DNA from: Pseudomonadota bacterium | GTDB taxonomy: Bacteria; Pseudomonadota; Alphaproteobacteria; Acetobacterales; Acetobacteraceae | Reading direction: 5' to 3' | Length of the DNA: 7,135 nt | Assembly (NCBI GenBank): GCA_021841985.1 | Contig: JAKCCP010000330.1 | Location: 1-7,135, forward strand | Shown here: piece by piece, positions 1 to 5,648 of the stretch | Layout: the number at the start of each line of letters is the position of its first letter | How positions within the stretch are numbered: the first letter of the stretch is position 1 | The notes under the pieces: generated by a model | What the model was told of the DNA's origin: nothing | What the model saw: only the letters and a program-made list of their open reading frames with translations | Databases searched by the model: none | Made by a program: the position numbers and the translations under genes

Positions 1-122
1 AGATCCAGGATTTCAACTACCGCGCCACCAAGGAGGCGATCGCCCGCGCCGTCCGCGGCGAGCCCAGGGCCTCGCAGGTGGTGCAGCAGCGGAACAGCGT
101 CGCCCACCCCTTCGCCGCCTGA
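1..122 (+). CDS. 3' end of an unrecognised gene (C-terminal 39 residues)
   Basis: The third plus frame is open from the window edge to a TGA at 120-122 and encodes a 39-residue C-terminus that begins [14 protein letters not shown] and ends NSVAHPFAA. The codons are rich in third-position G/C, as in the other genes here, which supports this being the end of a real gene that starts outside the window. The segment looks helical and charged ([19 protein letters not shown]), with no motif I can assign to a family. It converges on the aminotransferase gene, with 56 bases between the two stop codons. I do not recognise the product and do not propose a function. Confidence 0.6.
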   Translation, partial: IQDFNYRATKEAIARAVRGEPRASQVVQQRNSVAHPFAA

Positions 123-134
123 ACGATTCCTCCG

Positions 135-164
135 AAAACCCCGGGGCCCGCATGGGCTCCGGGG
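135..164 (-). terminator. Intrinsic terminator of the aminotransferase gene
   Basis: An 11-bp stem (139-149 with 154-164, one G-U wobble) closes a 4-base loop (GCAT at 150-153). On the minus strand the stem is followed by TTTT (complement of 135-138) and lies 14 bases past the aminotransferase stop. On the plus strand it would be followed only by GCGCTTTC, so it fits the minus-strand gene best, although the stem alone could also help end the convergent plus-strand transcript. The short T run is the weak point. Confidence 0.65.
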
Positions 165-178
165 GCGCTTTCGGGCGG

Positions 179-1510
179 TCAGGCCGCTTCGGCGCGGATC
201 GCCTCCGCGAGGGTCGAGAAAATCCGCTCGATATGCGGGTTTTCGATGATCAGCGGCGGCGAGAGGGCAATGATGTCGCCGGTGGTGCGGATCAGGACAC
301 CGTCATCGAAGCAGCGATGGAATACCCGCATTGCGCGCTCGCCGGGCTTGCCCGGGCGGGGGGCGAGTTCGATCCCGGCGACGAGGCCGAAATTGCGCAC
401 ATCGATGACGTTGGGCAGCCCCTTGAGGCTGTGCGCGGCGTCCGCGAACGCGCCTTCCATCGCCCGGGCGCGGCCCGGCAGATCCTCGGCGCGGAACAGA
501 TCGATGGTCGCGATCGCGGCGGCGCAGGCGAGCGGATGGCCGGAATAGGTATAGCCGTGAAAGAACTCGATCCCGGCCGGCGCGTTATCGACGATCGCAT
601 GATAGACCGCATCCTTGACCGCGACCGCCCCCATCGGCACGGCGGCGTTGGTCAACCCCTTGGCCATGGTCATGATATCCGGCACAACGCCGAGCCGCTC
701 GGCGCCGAACGGCGCGCCGAGGCGGCCGAAGCCGGTGATCACCTCGTCGAAAATCAACAGGATGCCGTATTTGTCGCAGATCGCGCGGAGCCGCTCGAGA
801 TAGCCCCTGGGCGGCACCAGGACGCCGGTCGAGCCGGCCAGCGGCTCGACGATGACGGCGGCGATGGTTTCCGCGCCATGCAGCGCCACCAGATCCTCGA
901 GCACATCGGCGAGATGCGCCCCCCATTCCGGCTGGCCGCGCGAAAACGCGTTATGCGCCGGGGCGTGGGTGTGCGGGAGATGATCGACCGCCGGCAGCAG
1001 GGCGCCGAATTGCTTGCGGTTGCCGCCGATGCCACCGACCGACATGCCACCGAAGCCGACCCCGTGATAGCCGCGCTCGCGCCCGATGAGGCGCACCCGC
1101 CCGGCCTCGCCGCGGGCGCGGTGATAGGCGAGGGCGATCTTGAGCGCGGTATCGGCGCTTTCGGAGCCGGAATTGGTGAAAAACACCCGATCCAGCCCGG
1201 GTGGGGTCAGCTCCGCCAGTTTCGCCGCCGCCTGGAAGGCGATGGGATGGCCGAGCTGGAAGGTCGGGGCGAAATCCATCACCGCCGCCTGGTGCTGGAT
1301 CGCCTCGGTGATCTCGCGCCTTCCATGCCCGGCATTGACGCACCAGAGCCCGGCGGTGCCGTCGATGACCTCGCGCCCCTCGGGGGTGTAGTAATGCATG
1401 CCGGACGCGCGGGCGAGCAGCCGGGGGGCCGATTTATAGGCGCGATTGGCGGTGAACGGCATCCAGAAGGAATCGATGTCATTCGGGCGCGGGGGCGCGA
1501 TCTCGTTCAT
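179..1510 (-). CDS. Omega-amino acid:pyruvate aminotransferase (class III, PLP-dependent)
   Basis: A 443-residue cytoplasmic fold-type I transaminase of the usual family length. It is expected to move the amino group of an omega-amino acid (beta-alanine is the classic substrate) or an amine to pyruvate, giving alanine. Visible motifs: W56 in GTAGLWCVNAGHG (active-site pocket); NSGSES at 113-118 (PLP phosphate); RGYHG at 146-150, with Y148 stacking on the cofactor; DEVITGFGR from D255, the Asp that contacts the pyridine nitrogen; K284 in TMAKGL, the Schiff-base lysine; T321 in GYTYSGHP (phosphate contact from the partner subunit); and R408 in IRTTGDIIALSPP, the position that binds substrate carboxylate in omega-transaminases. 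The catalytic set is complete. The ATG start has GAAAGG (1519-1524) 8 bases upstream. Exact substrate (beta-alanine, GABA, putrescine or other amines) cannot be fixed from sequence alone. The neighbouring transporter gives no clear pathway hint. Confidence 0.93.
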   Translation of the reverse strand: MNEIAPPRPNDIDSFWMPFTANRAYKSAPRLLARASGMHYYTPEGREVIDGTAGLWCVNAGHGRREITEAIQHQAAVMDFAPTFQLGHPIAFQAAAKLAELTPPGLDRVFFTNSGSESADTALKIALAYHRARGEAGRVRLIGRERGYHGVGFGGMSVGGIGGNRKQFGALLPAVDHLPHTHAPAHNAFSRGQPEWGAHLADVLEDLVALHGAETIAAVIVEPLAGSTGVLVPPRGYLERLRAICDKYGILLIFDEVITGFGRLGAPFGAERLGVVPDIMTMAKGLTNAAVPMGAVAVKDAVYHAIVDNAPAGIEFFHGYTYSGHPLACAAAIATIDLFRAEDLPGRARAMEGAFADAAHSLKGLPNVIDVRNFGLVAGIELAPRPGKPGERAMRVFHRCFDDGVLIRTTGDIIALSPPLIIENPHIERIFSTLAEAIRAEAA

Positions 1511-1518
1511 GGCGGCAG

Positions 1519-1524
1519 CCTTTC
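1519..1524 (-). promoter_or_regulatory. Ribosome binding site of the aminotransferase
   Basis: The minus strand reads GAAAGG, 8 bases before the ATG at 1508-1510. It supports this start over internal methionines. Confidence 0.6.
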
Positions 1525-1557
1525 GCGGTCTTTATTCGCGCCGAGCCTGCCGCGTTC

Positions 1558-1592
1558 CCGCTCGCCGGACAAGCCTCGGCGGGCGGTTTTTT
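1558..1592 (+). terminator. Hairpin with U-tract oriented for plus-strand transcription
   Basis: A 10-bp stem (1558-1567 with 1577-1586, one G-U wobble) with a 9-base loop is followed directly by TTTTTT (1587-1592) on the plus strand, the form of a Rho-independent terminator. Both flanking genes run on the minus strand, and on that strand the stem is followed by GAACGCGG, with no T run. It therefore would not end the transporter transcript in the classical way. It could stop antisense transcription entering the transporter gene, or be a chance product of GC-rich sequence. The last base of the T run overlaps the transporter stop codon. Confidence 0.5.
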
Positions 1593-2764
1593 CAGCCGCG
1601 CGGGCGGAAGCGGTTGGTGAACAAGCAGCCGGCGCCGCCGGCCAGCATGAGCAGCGCCATCGGTCGCGCGGTGCCGTCGTTGATCAGCCCGACCGCGGTG
1701 CTGAAGAGGGCGCCGAGCAGGAATTGCCCGGTGCCCATCAAGGCCGAGGCGCTGGCCGCTTGTGCCGCGTGGCGGGAGAGCGCGCCGACGGTGGTGGTCG
1801 GCATCAGGAAGCCGAGCGCCGCGAGATAGCAGAACAGCGGCGCGGCAAGCCCGGGAATCTGGCCCCAGCCGGTGAAGGCGTCGAGCGTCAGCACCCCCGT
1901 CGCCAGCGCGGCAACGCCGATCGCGGTGTCGAGCACCCGATCGGTGCCGAAACGCGGCAGCAGGCGGGCGTTGACTTGGGCGGCGAAAATGAAGCCGGCG
2001 GCGTTCAGCCCGAACAGCATGCCGTAATGCGCCGGCGTGATGTGATACTGGCTGATATAGGCCGCCGGCGAGCCGCCGAGATAGGCGAACAGGCCAGCCA
2101 AGGCGAAGCCGCCCGAGAGCGCGTTGGCAACGAAGCGCGGCTCGCGCGCGATCGCCGCATAGCGGCCGAGTAAGCCGATCGGGCCGAGGCGGATGCGCCG
2201 GTTCCTGGCCAGGGTGTCGGGGAGGAAGCGCCAGACCAGCAAGGCGCAGATCCCGCCATAGACCGCCGCGATCCAGAAGATCAGCCGCCAGCCGGCAAAA
2301 GCGAGAACGGCGCCGCCGGCCGCCGGCGCGAGGATCGGCACCACCCCCATCACCAGCATCAGCCGCGACAGCAGCCGCGCCGCCTCGTGGCCGTCGGTGA
2401 GGTCACGGACGACGGCGCGCGGCACCACCATGCTCGCCGAGCCGCCGATCGCGGCCAGCACGCGGAAGGTCGAGAACGACCAGAGGCCGGGCGCCAGCGC
2501 GCAGCCGGCGGAGGCGAGAGCGTAGAGCAAGGTTCCGAAAATCAGCGGTGCCCGTCGCCCGAAACGATCGGAAAGCGATCCCTGGGTGATCTGGCCGAAG
2601 GCGAGGCCGATGAACCAGGCGGCGAGGGTGATCTGCGCGCCGCCCGCCCGGCCGCCGAAATCCGCCTCGATCAGCGGGAAGGCGGGGAGATACATATCGG
2701 TCGAGACCGGCCCGACGGCGGTGAGCACGCCGAGCAGCAAGGTCAGCCAGATCGACGGACTCAT
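1592..2764 (-). CDS. MFS drug-efflux transporter, Bcr/CflA (DHA1) type
   Basis: A 390-residue inner-membrane protein with about 12 hydrophobic segments, the usual size for the Bcr/CflA group of proton-coupled exporters. Key marks: TDMYLPAFP at 22-30 at the end of helix 1, typical of this group; MFS motif A, GSLSDRFGRRAP, from residue 62 between helices 2 and 3; and a motif-C-like GVVPILAPAAGG at 140-151 in helix 5, which is characteristic of antiporters. A basic loop (LARNRRIRLG, about 185-194) separates the two halves. Known relatives export bicyclomycin, chloramphenicol, sulfonamides or cysteine; the substrate here is unknown. The ATG has no clear Shine-Dalgarno sequence, but no in-frame start lies just upstream and the N-terminus fits the family. 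The aminotransferase gene lies 81 bases downstream on the same strand, so the two may be co-transcribed, but nothing ties their functions together. Confidence 0.9.
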   Translation of the reverse strand: MSPSIWLTLLLGVLTAVGPVSTDMYLPAFPLIEADFGGRAGGAQITLAAWFIGLAFGQITQGSLSDRFGRRAPLIFGTLLYALASAGCALAPGLWSFSTFRVLAAIGGSASMVVPRAVVRDLTDGHEAARLLSRLMLVMGVVPILAPAAGGAVLAFAGWRLIFWIAAVYGGICALLVWRFLPDTLARNRRIRLGPIGLLGRYAAIAREPRFVANALSGGFALAGLFAYLGGSPAAYISQYHITPAHYGMLFGLNAAGFIFAAQVNARLLPRFGTDRVLDTAIGVAALATGVLTLDAFTGWGQIPGLAAPLFCYLAALGFLMPTTTVGALSRHAAQAASASALMGTGQFLLGALFSTAVGLINDGTARPMALLMLAGGAGCLFTNRFRPRG

Positions 2765-2808
2765 GCCGGGGAAACATCCACGAGGGTTCGCGCAAGCACT
2801 CTTTTCAT

Positions 2809-2845
2809 CCCGGCCCGGCAGAAGCGTCCCGGCAAAAAATGCCGG
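2809..2845. promoter_or_regulatory. CCCGGCA repeats and CCGGCA-A5-TGCCGG inverted repeat (candidate activator site)
   Basis: CCCGGCA occurs at 2814-2820 and again at 2828-2834, a 14-bp step. The second copy forms a perfect 6-bp inverted repeat with TGCCGG at 2840-2845 around AAAAA. An overlapping CCCGGC is at 2809-2814, and an inverted copy, TGCCGGG, lies at 2764-2770 over the transporter start. The centre of the inverted repeat (about 2837) is roughly 95 bp upstream of the transcription start predicted from the -24/-12 promoter, the distance usual for enhancer sites of sigma-54 activators. It lacks a T run after the stem on either strand, so it is not a simple terminator. Activator-site function is inference. 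Confidence 0.4.
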
Positions 2846-2905
2846 AGAGGGTCATCCGGCCCCCTGGCTTAGCGCGAAGACCGGCGGCGGCGCGAGTGCA
2901 AAATT

Positions 2906-2922
2906 CTGGCATGAGGCTTGCG
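2906..2922 (+). promoter_or_regulatory. Sigma-54 (RpoN) -24/-12 promoter
   Basis: CTGGCATGAGGCTTGCG matches the sigma-54 consensus YTGGCACGRNNNTTGCW at all but two positions (T for C at the seventh, G for W at the last). The invariant GG (2908-2909) and GC (2920-2921) are separated by exactly 10 bases. Transcription should start near 2933, leaving about 46 bases of leader before the ATG at 2979. Such promoters need an AAA+ activator bound upstream, and the repeats at 2809-2845 are candidates for its site. Confidence 0.6.
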
Positions 2923-2951
2923 TCATTCGTCGTCAGGTTCGCAGTGACGCA
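2919..2951. repeat. Inverted repeat TGCGTCA / TGACGCA overlapping the -12 box
   Basis: TGCGTCA at 2919-2925 is the perfect reverse complement of TGACGCA at 2945-2951, with 19 bases between the arms. The left arm overlaps the -12 TTGC and the predicted transcription start lies between the arms. This layout could be an operator for a dimeric regulator, but 7-bp arms can also occur by chance. Confidence 0.35.
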
Positions 2952-2966
2952 GATTTCGCAAGGATC

Positions 2967-2970
2967 GGAG
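2967..2970 (+). promoter_or_regulatory. Ribosome binding site of the small Ala/Gly-rich gene
   Basis: GGAG lies 8 bases before the ATG at 2979. It selects this start rather than upstream in-frame codons that would run back into the intergenic region and the transporter gene. Confidence 0.6.
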
Positions 2971-2978
2971 ACCCCGCC

Positions 2979-3476
2979 ATGATCAGCCATCTCTCGCACC
3001 GGCTTCTGACCCAAGGCCAGGGCTGGACCACCCCGACCGGCAGCGGCAATGCCGATGTTTACGCGGCCGAGGACGCGCAGCAGAGCGCGGCGCCGAACAG
3101 CGCCGCGGCGATGGCGGCGAATGTCAGCGCCGCCGCCGGCCTTGGGGCGCAGCCGACCTCCTTCGCCGCGGCCATGAACGCGGCCAGCACGATGCCGGGC
3201 CTGGCAACCGGCGAGGGCGACGATGATGGCGCGGGCGCGGCCACCAAGGGCGGCGCGAACGGAACCACCGATCCGACCCAGTTCGCCCTCGCCGGGCCGC
3301 TGCTCGGCCACCATCACGGTTCGCTGCTGACCGCGACCACCGGGCAGGGAGCGGTGTCCTCCGGCGCCCAAAAAAGCCCGGGCCAGGGCGCGAACCAGGG
3401 CACGATCGCGCCGTCTTCGCCATCGGTCGCCAACGCGCTGCAGGCCTATCAATCCGTCGCCCGCGGTCTGCACTGA
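2979..3476 (+). CDS. Ala/Gly-rich protein of unknown function, 165 aa
   Basis: I do not recognise this protein. It starts MISHLSHRLLTQ and has no signal peptide or membrane helix. A long low-complexity stretch follows (about residues 35-105), dominated by Ala, Gly, Ser, Thr and Asn and containing an acidic patch EGDDD (79-83). A His cluster (LLGHHHG, 108-114) comes next, and the tail is probably helical (PSVANALQAYQSVARGLH, 148-165). Evidence that it is real: a GGAG ribosome site at good spacing, strong third-position G/C bias in this frame, and a near-consensus sigma-54 promoter at the right distance. The composition and the short helical tail with NALQAYQ would suit an exported or filament-associated protein, and sigma-54 control would suit a flagellar or envelope role, but neither is shown. 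It converges on dnaQ, with 14 bases between the stops. Confidence 0.7.
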   Translation: MISHLSHRLLTQGQGWTTPTGSGNADVYAAEDAQQSAAPNSAAAMAANVSAAAGLGAQPTSFAAAMNAASTMPGLATGEGDDDGAGAATKGGANGTTDPTQFALAGPLLGHHHGSLLTATTGQGAVSSGAQKSPGQGANQGTIAPSSPSVANALQAYQSVARGLH

Positions 3477-3494
3477 CGCTCAGCCAGACGTCAG
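3473..3494. repeat. Inverted repeat CTGACG / CGTCAG spanning both convergent stop codons
   Basis: CTGACG (3473-3478) pairs with CGTCAG (3489-3494) around a 10-base loop. The left arm contains the TGA of the small gene and the right arm the complement of the dnaQ TGA. A direct repeat GCTCAGC (3478-3484, 3494-3500) overlaps it. Neither strand has a T run, so it would be at best a weak or Rho-assisted end for the two converging transcripts. Confidence 0.35.
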
Positions 3495-4168
3495 CTCAGC
3501 CACAGGGGGGATTTGAGCCTGGCGAGGAAGGCTTCATGCGCCGCAAGCTCGGCATCGGAGACCAGGATCGGGCGCGGGCGGCGCGGGCGGTCGTTGGCAT
3601 AGGTGATGGCGGGGGGGATGGCGGCGCTTTCCGCTTGCAGATCGAGCCCGCGCTGGCGCCCGCCGGTGAGTTCGACATAGATTTCGGCCAGCAGCCGGCA
3701 ATCGAGCAGGGCGTTGTGGGTGGTGCGCGCCGAAAGATCGATGCCGAAGCGCCGGCAGAGGGCATCGAGGCTGTTGGGAAGCCCCGGAAACCGGGTCTTG
3801 GCGAGGACCAGCGTATCGACCATCCGCCCGCGATCGAGCGCGGGCGCGCCAATCCGGCGTAATTCGGCGTCGAGAAAGCCGAAATCGAACGGCGCGTTAT
3901 GGGCGATCAGCGGGCCCGCGCCGAAAAACGCCAGCAAGTCCTCGGCGATCATGCCGAAGCGGGGCTTGCCGGCGACATCGCGCGCGGTGATGCCATGGAC
4001 ACGCACCACCTCCTCCGGCACGTCGCGTTCGGGATCGAGGAGGGTGTGGAAATACTGCCCGGTCGGCAGATCGTTGATCAGTTCGAGTGCTGCGATCTCG
4101 AGCACCCGATGGCCCTGCGCGGGATCGAGGCCGGTGGTTTCGGTATCGAATAAAACGGCGCGGGTCAT
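3491..4168 (-). CDS. dnaQ: DnaQ-type 3'-5' exonuclease (DNA polymerase III epsilon subunit)
   Basis: A 225-residue DEDDh exonuclease. In the replisome the epsilon subunit removes misincorporated bases at the 3' end behind the polymerase alpha subunit. All catalytic residues are visible: D8 and E10 in FDTETTGLD (Exo I), D95 in HNAPFDFGFL (Exo II), and H151 with D156 in RTTHNALLDCRLLAE (Exo III). The nuclease domain covers about 1-170. The remaining tail (RPRRPRPILVSDAELAAHEAFL) corresponds to the region that binds the polymerase and follows the usual alphaproteobacterial pattern. The ATG overlaps the coaE stop as ATGA (4165-4168), which suggests coupled translation. The same frame stays open far upstream through coaE and into aroE, but that stretch is Arg-rich shadow sequence; the fold begins at MTRAVLFDTETTG. 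A separate DnaQ-family exonuclease cannot be excluded, but the context with coaE and aroE favours the replicative subunit. Confidence 0.93.
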   Translation of the reverse strand: MTRAVLFDTETTGLDPAQGHRVLEIAALELINDLPTGQYFHTLLDPERDVPEEVVRVHGITARDVAGKPRFGMIAEDLLAFFGAGPLIAHNAPFDFGFLDAELRRIGAPALDRGRMVDTLVLAKTRFPGLPNSLDALCRRFGIDLSARTTHNALLDCRLLAEIYVELTGGRQRGLDLQAESAAIPPAITYANDRPRRPRPILVSDAELAAHEAFLARLKSPLWLS

Positions 4169-4752
4169 GCGAACATCCCGAGGAGGAAGCGGCGCAATTG
4201 CCGCCAGGCGTGATGGCGCGAAAGCCCGGTCCGCACCACGAGATCGGCGCGGCGGCGCTTTTCCCGGTCCGGCATCTGGCGCGCGAGAATGGCGGTGATC
4301 TCGGCATCGGTCATCTGCCCCCGCGCCCGCACCCGCGCCCGCTGCACGGAGGCGGGGGCGGAGACGACGATGACGGCATCCACCCGCCGGCTGCCGCCGG
4401 TCTCGAACAGCAGCGGAATATCGAGAATAGCGGCGCGCGCGCCATGGCGGCGGGCAGCGGCGATGAACCGGCGCTCGGCTGCGCGCACCAGCGGGTGGAT
4501 GATCGCCTCCAGCCGCGCCAGCGCCTCCGCCTGCCCGAGCACGGCGGCGCGGAGGCGGGGGCGGTCGATCGCCCCGTCCCGGACGGCGCCGGGAAACGCG
4601 GCGGCGATCAGTGGCACGGCGGCGCCGCCCTTGGCCTGGAGCGCCCGCACGGCGCGATCGGCATCGAAAACCGGCAGATGGGTGCCGCGGAAAACGGCGG
4701 CGGCGGTGGATTTGCCCATACCGATCCCGCCCGTCAGGCCGATCAGGCGCAT
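4165..4752 (-). CDS. coaE: Dephospho-CoA kinase
   Basis: This 195-residue P-loop kinase catalyses the last step of coenzyme A synthesis, phosphorylating the 3'-hydroxyl of the dephospho-CoA ribose with ATP in the cytoplasm. Visible features: Walker A GGIGMGKS at 8-15, with K14; FDADRAV at 29-35, whose first Asp is the conserved catalytic position; LARLEAIIHPLV (78-89), a conserved CoaE segment; DIPLLFETG at 111-119; and RQMPDREKRRRADLVV (158-173), the lid and ADP-binding region. Length is normal for the family. The start overlaps the aroE 3' end by 10 bases and the stop overlaps dnaQ by 4. No Shine-Dalgarno sequence is obvious, so translation probably relies on ribosomes finishing aroE. Confidence 0.95.
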   Translation of the reverse strand: MRLIGLTGGIGMGKSTAAAVFRGTHLPVFDADRAVRALQAKGGAAVPLIAAAFPGAVRDGAIDRPRLRAAVLGQAEALARLEAIIHPLVRAAERRFIAAARRHGARAAILDIPLLFETGGSRRVDAVIVVSAPASVQRARVRARGQMTDAEITAILARQMPDREKRRRADLVVRTGLSRHHAWRQLRRFLLGMFA

Positions 4753-5606
4753 GTCGGGACCGCGCGGTCGGGCGCCAGCAGATCACCCGCGACGAAACGA
4801 TAGAGCGCCTCATCGACCGCGGGTTCGACCCCGAACCAGGCGGCAAAACCCGGCGCCGCCTGATGCAAAAGCATCCCGAGCCCGCCAATGACGCGGAGCC
4901 CGCGCATGCGCGCCGCCCGCAGCAGCGGGGTTTCCAGCGGCACATAGACGATATCGGCAACCACCAGCGCCGCCGGCGCGCCGGCGAGATCGAGATCGAG
5001 CGGCGGATTGCCACTCATTCCGGCCTGGGTGGTGTTGATCACCAGGGCATGATCGGCGAGCGCCCGATGCCGCGCCGCCCAGGGAAGGATCGCGAGCCCC
5101 GGCAGCGCCGCCGCCAGCCGCACCACCGCCTCTTCCCGCCGCGCGGCGAGGCTGACCGCGCACCCCGCCTCCTGCAAGGCGCTGGCGATCGCCCGCGCCG
5201 CGCCGCCGGCGCCGATCACCAGCGCCGGCCCGGCGGCGGGATCAACCCCTTCGGCGCGGAGATGGGCGAGAAACCCGGCGCCGTCGCTATTGCCGCCGTA
5301 GACCCGGCGATCGCGAAACACCAGCGTATTGACCGCGCCAGCCCGCCGCGCCGACGATGCCACCTCGTCGCAGAGCGCGAACGCGGCTTCCTTGTGCGGC
5401 AAGGTGACGTTGAGCCCGGCAAAGCCGCAGGCGACCAAGCCGCCGAGGGCGCGGGCGAACGCCTCGGGCGGCACCGCGAGCGGCACATAGGCGCCATCGA
5501 TCGCATAGCGCTCGAGCCAGAACCCGTGCAGCCGCGGCGAGCGGCTATGCGCGACCGGCCAGCCCACGACACCGGCGAGCCGGGCCTTCCCTGAAAGAAT
5601 CGGCAT
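4743..5606 (-). CDS. aroE: Shikimate dehydrogenase (NADP+)
   Basis: This 287-residue enzyme (from ATG) reduces 3-dehydroshikimate to shikimate with NADPH, the fourth step towards chorismate and the aromatic amino acids. Substrate site: HSRSP (20-24), the catalytic Lys K72 in NVTLPHKEA, N92 in AVNTL, and D108 in GGNSDGAGF. NADP site: Rossmann glycine motif GAGGAARAI at 132-140. NTTQAGMSG (from 191), VADIVYVPLETPLL (216-229) and GGLGMLLHQA (from 241) are family signatures. The usual NRTxxR-type NADP-phosphate motif reads AARREEA here, with two arginines that could still bind the phosphate. Two starts are possible: ATG at 5604-5606, which gives MPILSGKARLAGVVG and fits family N-termini, or GTG at 5619-5621, which adds five residues. 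Neither has a good ribosome site. The hpnG stop lies 42 bases before the ATG. Confidence 0.95.
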   Translation of the reverse strand: MPILSGKARLAGVVGWPVAHSRSPRLHGFWLERYAIDGAYVPLAVPPEAFARALGGLVACGFAGLNVTLPHKEAAFALCDEVASSARRAGAVNTLVFRDRRVYGGNSDGAGFLAHLRAEGVDPAAGPALVIGAGGAARAIASALQEAGCAVSLAARREEAVVRLAAALPGLAILPWAARHRALADHALVINTTQAGMSGNPPLDLDLAGAPAALVVADIVYVPLETPLLRAARMRGLRVIGGLGMLLHQAAPGFAAWFGVEPAVDEALYRFVAGDLLAPDRAVPTCA

Positions 5607-5648
5607 CACGCTAGCAAACACGGGAGCCAGCGGGAGATCAAGCCGGCG

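Noticed and set aside
1511..1591. Rho-independent terminator for the transporter on the minus strand
   Set aside because: The hairpin at 1558-1586 has its T run on the plus strand only; on the minus strand it is followed by GAACGCGG.
152..2173. 673-codon plus-strand open frame antisense to the aminotransferase and transporter
   Set aside because: It is Arg/Gly/Glu-rich with no domain, runs across two clear minus-strand genes and the gap between them, and is the expected mirror of GC-rich coding sequence. A plus-strand terminator also falls inside it.
2765..2800. Sigma-70-type promoter for the transporter, with TTGCGC as -35
   Set aside because: TTGCGC is present on the minus strand, but 17 bases later the sequence is TCCCC-like, with no acceptable -10 box.
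2586..2978. Upstream in-frame extension of the small Ala/Gly-rich gene
   Set aside because: It would run through the sigma-54 promoter and the start of the divergent transporter; GGAG places the start at 2979.
2805..3473. 222-codon minus-strand frame antisense to the small Ala/Gly-rich gene
   Set aside because: It has no recognisable domain and an Arg/Gly-rich shadow composition, whereas the plus-strand frame has a ribosome site, codon bias and a promoter.
4169..5014. N-terminal extension of the dnaQ frame by 282 codons
   Set aside because: It is an out-of-frame reading of coaE and aroE, both with complete catalytic motifs; the exonuclease fold starts at the ATG at 4166-4168.
4611..5594. 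327-codon plus-strand frame over aroE and coaE
   Set aside because: Arg/Gly-rich shadow of two confidently identified minus-strand genes.
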